A DNA stretch of 64,000 nucleotides. Source: Burkholderia sp. Nafp2/4-1b. Its GTDB lineage: Bacteria > Pseudomonadota > Gammaproteobacteria > Burkholderiales > Burkholderiaceae. The stretch spans positions 62,001 through 126,000 of the forward strand of contig NZ_ML058602.1 in assembly GCF_003635165.1 (NCBI RefSeq). The letters are read 5' to 3'. The notes under the pieces are model-generated. The model was not told the DNA's origin, searched no databases, and saw only the letters and a list, made by a program, of their open reading frames with translations. Every line of letters begins with the position of its first letter. Within the stretch, counting starts at the first letter, position 1. A program made the position numbers and the translations under genes. Below are positions 57,099 through 64,000 of the stretch, piece after piece.

Positions 57099-58499
57099 TC
57101 AGTGCGCGACCACGCGATTGCGTCCGTCGCGTTTCGCCTGATACAACCGTGCGTCGACCGCACGCAGCAACGCATCGACCGTACCGCCGTCGATCCCGTA
57201 CTGCGCGACGCCGACGCTGACCGTCACCTGCACGCGCTTGAAATCCAGCCCGAACGGCGCGCTCGCGATCGACGAACGCACGCGCTCGGCCGTCATGCGC
57301 GCGCCTTCGAGCGGCATCTCCGGCAACAGCGCCATGAACTCCTCGCCGCCGACCCGCGCGAGCGCGCCCGCCGGCCGAATCGCTTCGAGACACTGGCGCA
57401 CGACGCCGCGCAGCACCTCGTCGCCGATCTGATGCCCATACGCGTCGTTGATGTTCTTGAAGTTGTCGAGGTCGAGCGCGAGCAGGCAGAACGGCGTGCC
57501 GTCGCGCTCCGCACGCACGATCTCACGCTCGACCAGCGCGATGAACTGACGGCGGTTCGATGCGCCCGTCATCGGATCGGTCGCGGCCATGTACTCGAGT
57601 TTCTGGTTCGTGCGGCGCAGCTCCTGCAGCGCGCTCTCGGTGCGTGCCATCGATTCCGACAGCCGGCTCATCAGGTCTTCCTGGCGGTAGATCGCGGAGA
57701 ACGAACGCGTCGTCTGCAGCGCCTGCACGACGCCATAGCTCAGCAGGAAGAAGCCGCCCGCGAAGATCGCGTGTGCGAGCCACCACATGTGATTCCAGGG
57801 CTTGCCGAGCATGAACGCGACCGACGACAACGCGAACGCCATGATCGACACACCGTAGATCATCATCAGCGGCGAGCGGATGCGCCGCGCGAGCAGCACG
57901 CCGACGTTCAGCAGCGAGAACACGAGCGCGCCGCCTTCCATCGACGTCCGCGTGGCGTATGCGCCGGCGATCGGCGAATACGCGATGTAGGCGACCACCA
58001 CGTTGATGACCAGGAACATCACGATCCACGGCAGCCAGGTGCGCACGCGCGTGCGCTTCTCGACGCGATCGGGCTGCTGCGAATACGACAGCAGGCCCGT
58101 CAGCAGCAGGATCGACATCACGAGGCGCGACGCGGGCCCGTACAGCAGGAACAGCCAGATGTTGTGATGCGCCATCCCGGTGAAGAGGCCGTGCATCGCG
58201 TAGATCATCGCGAAGCCGAGAAAGCCGAGTGTCAGCCAGCGCAGCAGCGGCTCACCGGACGACCGGTAGCACACCCAGGTCACGTAGGTGACGAACGCGC
58301 CTTCGAGGGTCGCGGCCGCGATCGCGATTTCATGGAATGCGTGGCTCTCGAACACGACGTGCGGGTCGCTGAAGAACCACAGATAGGCGATCAGATAGGC
58401 CGGCAGCAATGCGAATCCGACCAGCAGGCACTTTGCGTAGAACTTCGCGGCCGCGCTGACGACGCGCGGCGGCTCCCCGGCTGCATAGATCGTGCTCAA
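57099..58499 (-). CDS. Membrane-bound diguanylate cyclase (GGDEF)
   Basis: The 466-residue protein has eight or so N-terminal membrane helices (about 15-275) and a C-terminal GGDEF domain whose catalytic motif is GGEEF at 384-388, with DPMTGASNRRQF and ALDLDNFKNINDAYGH in place. It makes cyclic-di-GMP. The product-inhibition site expected ahead of it (RxxD) is RPAG here, so feedback control looks lost. TTG start with GGGGA six bases before it; an upstream start is possible. Confidence 0.88.
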   Translation of the reverse strand: MSTIYAAGEPPRVVSAAAKFYAKCLLVGFALLPAYLIAYLWFFSDPHVVFESHAFHEIAIAAATLEGAFVTYVTWVCYRSSGEPLLRWLTLGFLGFAMIYAMHGLFTGMAHHNIWLFLLYGPASRLVMSILLLTGLLSYSQQPDRVEKRTRVRTWLPWIVMFLVINVVVAYIAYSPIAGAYATRTSMEGGALVFSLLNVGVLLARRIRSPLMMIYGVSIMAFALSSVAFMLGKPWNHMWWLAHAIFAGGFFLLSYGVVQALQTTRSFSAIYRQEDLMSRLSESMARTESALQELRRTNQKLEYMAATDPMTGASNRRQFIALVEREIVRAERDGTPFCLLALDLDNFKNINDAYGHQIGDEVLRGVVRQCLEAIRPAGALARVGGEEFMALLPEMPLEGARMTAERVRSSIASAPFGLDFKRVQVTVSVGVAQYGIDGGTVDALLRAVDARLYQAKRDGRNRVVAH

Positions 58500-58650
58500 T
58501 TCGGTCCCCGTTCGGTCAGCTGCTCGTTTCGAACGTTCACGGTGCCGTACACGCGCGATGTATCGTCGGTGCCGGCTACCGGAAACGCGTTGCATGCATT
58601 GGTGCGCTGCACGCGCCGCCCCATCCCGCCGAAAGGCAAATGTCAGAGCA

Positions 58651-58678
58651 AGTATAGGTGCCGGAATTCGTTTGACAA
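58651..58678 (-). promoter_or_regulatory. Promoter of the diguanylate cyclase gene
   Basis: On the minus strand TTGTCA (58673-58678), 16 bases, TATACT (58651-58656): five of six bases match at each hexamer. Start near 58644, leader about 145 nt. The rest of the 58500-58810 gap shows nothing further. Confidence 0.55.
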
Positions 58679-58810
58679 GTAAGGGGAAACGGCAGCATTG
58701 AACGCCCGGCCATTATTTCACGTCCCTTACGAATCGCCTCCGGACGCCGCCGATTCGCGCCGCGGGCGGCGCGTCCGTCCCGCCAAGCGGCGCCCGCCCC
58801 CGCAAAACCG

Positions 58811-59989
58811 TCAAACGATTTCGAACAGGCCGGCAGCGCCCTGGCCGCCGCCGATGCACATCGTGACGACCACGTATTTCACGCCGCGCCGCTTGCCTTC
58901 GATCAACGCATGGCCGGTCAGGCGCGCGCCCGACACGCCGTACGGATGACCGACCGCGATCGCGCCGCCGTTCACGTTCAGACGGTCGTGAGGGATGCCG
59001 AGCGTATCGCGGCAGTACAGTACCTGCACCGCGAACGCTTCGTTCAGTTCCCACAGCCCGATGTCGTCGACCTTCAGCCCCGCCTGCTTCAGCAGTTTCG
59101 GCACAGCGAACACCGGGCCGATGCCCATTTCGTCCGGCTCGCAACCGGCGACCGCGAAGCCGCGGAACACGCCGAGCGGCTGCAGCCCTTCGCGCTGCGC
59201 GACATCGGCGTTCATCACCACACACGCCGACGCACCATCCGAAAACTGGCTCGCATTGCCTGCCGTGATCACGCCGCCCGGCACGGCCGAGCGGATCTTC
59301 GACACGCCTTCGAGCGTCGTGTCGGGCCGGATGCCTTCGTCGGCCGACACCGTCACGTCCTGCGTGAAGAGCCGCCCCGTCGCCTTGTCGGCGATGCCCG
59401 CACGCACGGTGATCGGCACGATCTCGTCGTTGAAGCGCCCGGCTTCCTGCGCGGCCGCCGCCCGCAGTTGCGACTGCACGCCGTATTCGTCCTGCCGCTC
59501 CTTCGCGATGCCGTAGCGCTTCGCGACGTTCTCGGCCGTCTGCAGCATGTTCCAGTAGATCTCTGGCTTGTGCTCGACGAGCCAGCCTTCCTGGAGCATA
59601 TGCCGGTTCATCTCGTTCTGCACGCACGAAATCGATTCGACGCCGCCCGCGACATACACGTCGCCTTCGCCCGCGATGATTCGCTGCGCGGCGAGCGCGA
59701 TCGTCTGCAGCCCGGAAGAGCAGAAACGGTTCACCGTCATTCCCGGCACGCTGACCGGCAGCCCGGCGCGCAGCGCGATCTGCCGCGCGATGTTCGCACC
59801 GGTCGCGCCTTCGGGGTTCGCGCAGCCCATGATCACGTCCTCGATGCGCGCGGGGTCGAGCTTCGCGCGTTCGAGCGCGGCGGCGACCACGTGGCCGCCG
59901 AGCGTCGCGCCGTGCGTCATGTTGAAGGCGCCGCGCCACGATTTCGCGAGCGGCGTGCGTGCGGTCGATACGATTACGGCTTCGGTCAT
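58811..59989 (-). CDS. Acetyl-CoA C-acyltransferase (thiolase)
   Basis: The 392-residue enzyme has the three thiolase residues: nucleophile C90 in [11 protein letters not shown], the histidine in [16 protein letters not shown] and the second cysteine in [10 protein letters not shown]. It does the last step of beta-oxidation. It lies in a run of fatty-acid genes with a nicotinamidase in between. Confidence 0.95.
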   Translation of the reverse strand: MTEAVIVSTARTPLAKSWRGAFNMTHGATLGGHVVAAALERAKLDPARIEDVIMGCANPEGATGANIARQIALRAGLPVSVPGMTVNRFCSSGLQTIALAAQRIIAGEGDVYVAGGVESISCVQNEMNRHMLQEGWLVEHKPEIYWNMLQTAENVAKRYGIAKERQDEYGVQSQLRAAAAQEAGRFNDEIVPITVRAGIADKATGRLFTQDVTVSADEGIRPDTTLEGVSKIRSAVPGGVITAGNASQFSDGASACVVMNADVAQREGLQPLGVFRGFAVAGCEPDEMGIGPVFAVPKLLKQAGLKVDDIGLWELNEAFAVQVLYCRDTLGIPHDRLNVNGGAIAVGHPYGVSGARLTGHALIEGKRRGVKYVVVTMCIGGGQGAAGLFEIV

Positions 59990-60031
59990 GCGAGTCTCCT
60001 TCGGTCCTGCTTCATGTCGGATGGGAATGCG

Positions 60032-60664
60032 CTACGCCGTCGGGCGCGCGCCCGCGGACGTCACATGTGCGACGCCCGCCGCCTGCATCTGTTGCCATGC
60101 GTGCGCGAGCGACCCGTCGAGGTCGATCGCACGGCACGCATCGTTGATCACCGCGGCCTCGAAGCCCGCCGCGCGCGCATCGAGCGCGGACCACGCGACG
60201 CAATAGTCGGTCGCGAGCCCGCAGCACCACACGCGCTTCGCGCCGAGCTCGCGCAGATAGCCGGCGAGCCCCGTGCGCGTCGTGCGGTCGGCTTCGACGA
60301 ATGCCGAATAGCTGTCGACCTGCGCGTCGCCGCCCTTGCGGATCACGAGCCGCGCATGCGGGATGTCGAGGTCGCGATGCAGCGCCGCGCCTTCGGTGTC
60401 CTGCACGCAATGCACGGGCCACAGCACCTGCTCGCCGTACGGCAGCGCGAGCGTCGAGAACGGTTCGCGCCCCGCGTGATTCGCCGCGAACGACACGTGG
60501 TCGCGCGGGTGCCAGTCCTGCGTCAGCACGACGTGGTCGAAGCGTTGCGCGAGCGCGTTGATCACCGGCACGACCCCGTCGCCGTCCGGCACCGCGAGCG
60601 CGCCGCCCGGCATGAAGTCGTACTGCACGTCGATCACGAGCAATACGTCGTCGGTGCGTTTCAT
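60032..60664 (-). CDS. pncA: Nicotinamidase
   Basis: The 210-residue isochorismatase-fold enzyme turns nicotinamide into nicotinate for NAD salvage. Its catalytic triad motifs are visible: Asp in LLVIDVQYDFMPGG, Lys in VIRKGGD, and Cys in LATDYCVAWSA; HWHP..H (QDWHPRDH) are metal ligands. Position between thiolase and FadB-like genes on one strand suggests co-transcription, which is unusual. Confidence 0.93.
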   Translation of the reverse strand: MKRTDDVLLVIDVQYDFMPGGALAVPDGDGVVPVINALAQRFDHVVLTQDWHPRDHVSFAANHAGREPFSTLALPYGEQVLWPVHCVQDTEGAALHRDLDIPHARLVIRKGGDAQVDSYSAFVEADRTTRTGLAGYLRELGAKRVWCCGLATDYCVAWSALDARAAGFEAAVINDACRAIDLDGSLAHAWQQMQAAGVAHVTSAGARPTA

Positions 60665-60708
60665 TGCGTTTCTCCTTGCGGGTGCGGTCGTGCGTTCATG
60701 CGCGGCCG

Positions 60709-62793
60709 TCAGCCGTTGAAGCCGCGCCCGGCTTTCGCCAGTTCGGCGATCGACGGCGCGAGCTGCCACGCGTCGCCGTTCGGTGCGGCCGCATAGCGGC
60801 GGATCGCCCGCTCGACGTTGTAGAGGCCGACCGTGTCCGCGTAGAGCATCGGGCCGCCGCGCCACAGCGGGAAGCCGTAACCGGTCAGATAGACCATGTC
60901 GATGTCGGACGCCTTCGATGCGATCTTTTCCTCGAGGATCTTCGCGCCTTCATTGACGAGCGCGAACACGAGCCGCTCGACGATCTCGTCGTCGCCGATC
61001 TTGCGCCGCTCGACGCCGCGCTCCTTCGAGTACGCAACGACCATCTCGTCGACGAGTGCCGACGGTTTCGCTTTGCGCTCGCCCGGCACGTAGTCGTACC
61101 AGCCGCCGCCCGTCTTCTGGCCGAAGCGGCCCTGCTCGCACAGGCGGTCGGCGATCTTCGAGTAATGCAGATCGGGCTGCTCGACATAGCGGCGCTTGCG
61201 GATCGCCCAGCCGATGTCGTTGCCGGCGAGGTCGCTCATCCGGAATGGCCCCATCGCGAAACCGAACTTCTCGATCGCGCGATCGACCTGCGCGGGCAGC
61301 GCGCCTTCCTCGAGCATGAAGAGCGCCTGGCGGATGTACTGCTCGATCATCCGGTTGCCGATGAAGCCGTCGCACACGCCCGACACCACCGCCGTCTTGC
61401 GGATCTTCTTGGCCACCGCCATCACGGTCGCGAGCACGTCCTTCGCGGTCCGCGCGCCGCGCACGACCTCGAGCAGCTTCATCACGTTCGCGGGGCTGAA
61501 GAAGTGCATGCCGACCACGTCCTGCGGACGCTTCGTGAACGCGGCGATCTTGTCGACATCGAGCGTCGACGTGTTCGACGCGAGGATCGCACCGGGCTTC
61601 GCCACCGCGTCGAGCTGGCCGAACACCTGTTCCTTCACGCCGAGTTCCTCGAACACGGCCTCGATGATCAGGTCCGCATCCTTCAGGTCGTCGTAGGACA
61701 GCGTCGGCGTGATCAGCGCCATGCGCGCGTCGAGCTTCTGCTGCGTGAGCTTGCCCTTCTTCACCTGCGCGTCGTAGTTCTTGCGGATCGTGGCGAGCCC
61801 GCGGTCGAGCGCGTCCTGCTTCGTCTCGAGCAGCGTGACGGGCAGGCCCGCGTTGATGAAGTTCATCGCGATCCCGCCGCCCATCGTGCCGGCGCCGATC
61901 ACGCCGACGCGACGAATCTCGCGCACCGGCGTGTCCGACGGCACGTCGGGAATCTTGCTCGCCGCGCGCTCGCCGAAGAACGCATGCCGCAGCGCGCGGC
62001 TTTCCGGCGTCATCAACAGCGCGACGAAGCCGTCGCGCTCGGCGATGCTGCCCTGGTCGAAGCCGTTCAGCACGCCGGCCTCGATCGCATCGATACACTT
62101 GTGCGGCGCCGGGAAATTCGGCGCGGCGGCCCGCGCGGAATTGCGCGCGAACTGGATGAAACCCGCGGCATTCTCGTGGACGATCTTGCGATCACGCACG
62201 CGCGGATGCGGCCCCTTCTGCGCGCCGACCTTGCGCGCAAACGCGACGGCCGCATCGAGCAGGTCGCCGTCGACCAGTTCGTCGAACAACCCGCTCTTCG
62301 CGAGCTGCTCCGACGGCACCGGCGCGCCCGATACGATCATGTTCAGCGCGGTTTCGAGGCCGACCGCGCGCGGCAGTCGCTGCGTGCCGCCCGCGCCCGG
62401 CAGCAGGCCGAGCTTCACTTCGGGCAGCGCGACCTGCGCGCCGGGTGCCGCGACGCGATAGTGCGCGCCGAGCGCGAGCTCGAGACCGCCGCCCATCACG
62501 ACGCTGTGCAGCGCCGCGACGACCGGCTTCGCGCTCGTTTCCACCGCGCGGATCACGGTATGCAGCGTCGGCTCCTGCACGGCCTTCGGCGTATTGAATT
62601 CGGTGATGTCGGCGCCGCCCGAGAACGCGCGGCCCGCGCCCGTCAGCACGATCGCCGTGACCGACGCATCGTGCGCGGCGCGATCGAGCGCGTCCATGAC
62701 GCCCTCGCGCGTCGACAGGCCAAGCCCGTTGACGGGCGGATTGTTGAGCGTGATGACGGCCACGCCGTCGCGAGTCGAGTAATCCACTGCCAT
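60709..62793 (-). CDS. FadB-like bifunctional enoyl-CoA hydratase / 3-hydroxyacyl-CoA dehydrogenase
   Basis: The 694-residue multifunctional protein has an enoyl-CoA hydratase/isomerase domain (1-280, GAGRAFSGGADI and LGLLPGAGGTQRLPRA) and an NAD-binding 3-hydroxyacyl-CoA dehydrogenase domain (from 300, GVIGAGTMGGGIAMNFI; HFFSPANVMKLLEVV). It runs the middle steps of beta-oxidation. ATG at 62793 fits the family (MAVDYSTRDG). Confidence 0.94.
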   Translation of the reverse strand: MAVDYSTRDGVAVITLNNPPVNGLGLSTREGVMDALDRAAHDASVTAIVLTGAGRAFSGGADITEFNTPKAVQEPTLHTVIRAVETSAKPVVAALHSVVMGGGLELALGAHYRVAAPGAQVALPEVKLGLLPGAGGTQRLPRAVGLETALNMIVSGAPVPSEQLAKSGLFDELVDGDLLDAAVAFARKVGAQKGPHPRVRDRKIVHENAAGFIQFARNSARAAAPNFPAPHKCIDAIEAGVLNGFDQGSIAERDGFVALLMTPESRALRHAFFGERAASKIPDVPSDTPVREIRRVGVIGAGTMGGGIAMNFINAGLPVTLLETKQDALDRGLATIRKNYDAQVKKGKLTQQKLDARMALITPTLSYDDLKDADLIIEAVFEELGVKEQVFGQLDAVAKPGAILASNTSTLDVDKIAAFTKRPQDVVGMHFFSPANVMKLLEVVRGARTAKDVLATVMAVAKKIRKTAVVSGVCDGFIGNRMIEQYIRQALFMLEEGALPAQVDRAIEKFGFAMGPFRMSDLAGNDIGWAIRKRRYVEQPDLHYSKIADRLCEQGRFGQKTGGGWYDYVPGERKAKPSALVDEMVVAYSKERGVERRKIGDDEIVERLVFALVNEGAKILEEKIASKASDIDMVYLTGYGFPLWRGGPMLYADTVGLYNVERAIRRYAAAPNGDAWQLAPSIAELAKAGRGFNG

Positions 62794-62893
62794 CTGCCTG
62801 CCTCCATGCATCGCGCGCCGGGGTGGCTGCGCTTCATTGTGCGCGGTCGAACGGCCGCATGTCCGGATCGAACGGAGGCAGCATACAACGAAA

Positions 62894-62909
62894 AAGCACG
62901 GTCGTTCAA
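62894..62909. promoter_or_regulatory. Candidate operator before the FadB-like gene
   Basis: TTGAACGACCGTGCTT on the minus strand contains the near-dyad ACGACCGT, in the style of TetR-family operators used for fatty-acid genes. It is 100 bases upstream of the FadB-like start codon. No regulator gene is seen nearby, so this is tentative. Confidence 0.3.
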
Positions 62910-62973
62910 TTTGAATTTTTCCCGATCCGGGGGACGGATCGGGCGACGTGCGGCGGACCGTTGCCGGCCCGGC

Positions 62974-64000
62974 TTACGGCGCACAGACCGCCGTGGGCAG
63001 CACGTAGTCGCGGAACGTCTCGCGCAGCTTCAGCTTCTGCAGCTTGCCGGTCGCGGTGTGCGGCAGCGATTCGACGAACACGACGTCGTCGGGCACCCAC
63101 CACTTCGCGACCTTGCCTTCGTAGAACGCGAGGAGCGCGTCGCGCGTCAGGTTCGCGCCTTCGCGCGGCACCACGACGAGCAGCGGCCGCTCGGTCCATT
63201 TCGGGTGCGCGCACGCGATGCACGCGGCTTCGGCGACGCCCGGATGCGCGATCGCGACGTTTTCGATGTCGATCGAGCTGATCCACTCGCCGCCCGACTT
63301 GATCACGTCCTTGCTGCGGTCGGTGATCTGCAGGAAGCCGTCGGGGTCGATCGTCGCGACGTCGCCGGTCGGGAACCAGCCGTCCGACAGCGGCGACGTA
63401 TCGCTGCCGAAGTAGTGATCGATCACCCACGGCCCGCGCACCTGCAACTCGCCGAACGCGACGCCGTCCCACGGCAACTCGTGCCCGTCGTCGCCCACGA
63501 TGCGCATGTCGACGCCGCAGATCACGCGCCCCTGCTTCTCCAGCAGGCGGCGCTGCGCGTCGAGCGGCCGCTGCGACTGCGCCCAGTTCAGCTTCGCGAG
63601 CGTGCCGAGCGGCGACAGCTCGGTCATCCCCCACGCATGGATCACGCGCACGCCGTATTCGTCCTCGAACGTGCGCAGCATCGCGGGCGGACACGCGGAC
63701 CCGCCGATCACCGTGCGGTTCAGCGTCGAGAAGCGCACGCCGGCCTCGCGCATATAGTTCAGCAACCCGAGCCACACGGTCGGCACGCCCGCGGAGAAGG
63801 TCACGCGTTCGGCCTCCATCAGCTCGTACAGCGACTTGCCGTCGAGGTCCTTGCCGGGCAGCACGAGCTTGCCGCCGGTGAGCGGCACCGCGTACGGCAG
63901 CCCCCACGCGTTCACATGAAACATCGGCACGACCGGCAGCACCGCGTCGAGCGCCGACAGGTTCATCGCATCGGGCAGCGCGGCGCCGTACGCGTGCAGC
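62974..64000 (-). CDS. Acyl-CoA synthetase, AMP-forming (5' part missing)
   Basis: The C-terminal ~342 residues of an adenylating acyl-CoA ligase of the AlkK/medium-chain type: [14 protein letters not shown], the AMP-binding motif [10 protein letters not shown], the [24 protein letters not shown] adenylate and hinge region, and the catalytic lysine in [13 protein letters not shown]. The start lies beyond the right edge (above 64000); the frame is open to the last base. It activates fatty acids for the beta-oxidation genes that follow. Confidence 0.93.
   Translation of the reverse strand, partial: LHAYGAALPDAMNLSALDAVLPVVPMFHVNAWGLPYAVPLTGGKLVLPGKDLDGKSLYELMEAERVTFSAGVPTVWLGLLNYMREAGVRFSTLNRTVIGGSACPPAMLRTFEDEYGVRVIHAWGMTELSPLGTLAKLNWAQSQRPLDAQRRLLEKQGRVICGVDMRIVGDDGHELPWDGVAFGELQVRGPWVIDHYFGSDTSPLSDGWFPTGDVATIDPDGFLQITDRSKDVIKSGGEWISSIDIENVAIAHPGVAEAACIACAHPKWTERPLLVVVPREGANLTRDALLAFYEGKVAKWWVPDDVVFVESLPHTATGKLQKLKLRETFRDYVLPTAVCAP

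Overview
The window looks like core chromosome of a high-GC betaproteobacterium, most likely Burkholderia and probably the cepacia complex. This is an inference from gene content and order: a full aminoarabinose (arn) operon with arnA split into two genes, rpsF-priB-rpsR-rplI beside dnaB, mltG-tmk-holB-tatD, strong G/C bias at third codon positions, and many GTG/TTG starts. I see no rRNA, tRNA, insertion sequence, prophage or CRISPR array. Both ends cut a gene.

Layout. 1-4.5 kb: the end of a helix-hairpin-helix protein with a histone-like tail, yidB, clpB (heat-shock promoter visible) and an NsrR-type Rrf2 regulator divergent from a truncated haemoglobin. 5.4-7.4 kb: molybdopterin genes moeA-moaD-moaE. 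7.6-11.7 kb: alanine aminotransferase, hom and thrC. 12-19.9 kb: a small Mth938-domain gene, then arnT, an SMR-type flippase gene, arnB, arnC, formyltransferase, decarboxylase and arnD, which build and transfer L-Ara4N to lipid A. 20-25.7 kb: bcp, a candidate small RNA or leader with its own terminator, phoH, an NlpC/P60 lipoprotein, and a DUF47-Pit phosphate-transport operon with a Pho-box-like site. 25.8-28.8 kb: dnaB and the ribosomal/primosome cluster. 29-30.6 kb: an ECF sigma/anti-sigma pair. 30.8-35.5 kb: a LysR regulator divergent from gcl-hyi-glxR (glyoxylate to glycerate).

35.5-45 kb holds mostly single envelope and stress genes: kbp, L-asparaginase, psiF, a small membrane protein, a SYLF lipoprotein, a glycosyltransferase, an MscS channel followed by a stand-alone RecF-like ATPase, a Rap1a/Tai-like protein and an ankyrin protein. 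45-49.6 kb: tatD, holB, tmk and mltG, divergent from ygfZ. 49.7-54 kb: small metabolic enzymes. 54-54.8 kb is an unusually AT-rich stretch with a near-consensus sigma-70 promoter and a leader of about 290 nt. It precedes a 715-residue lipoprotein resembling the glycogen-debranching (six-hairpin) fold. A membrane diguanylate cyclase is convergent with it. 58.8-64 kb: fatty-acid oxidation genes (thiolase, FadB-like protein, acyl-CoA ligase) with a nicotinamidase among them.

Nothing here is a clear new multi-gene system. The strongest leads are regulatory: a PmrA-box-like element on the arn promoter with a 12-bp tandem repeat in its leader, the bcp-phoH small RNA, the reversed Pho box at DUF47-pit, an orphan minus-strand terminator near 35.6 kb, and the lipoprotein with its AT-rich upstream region.
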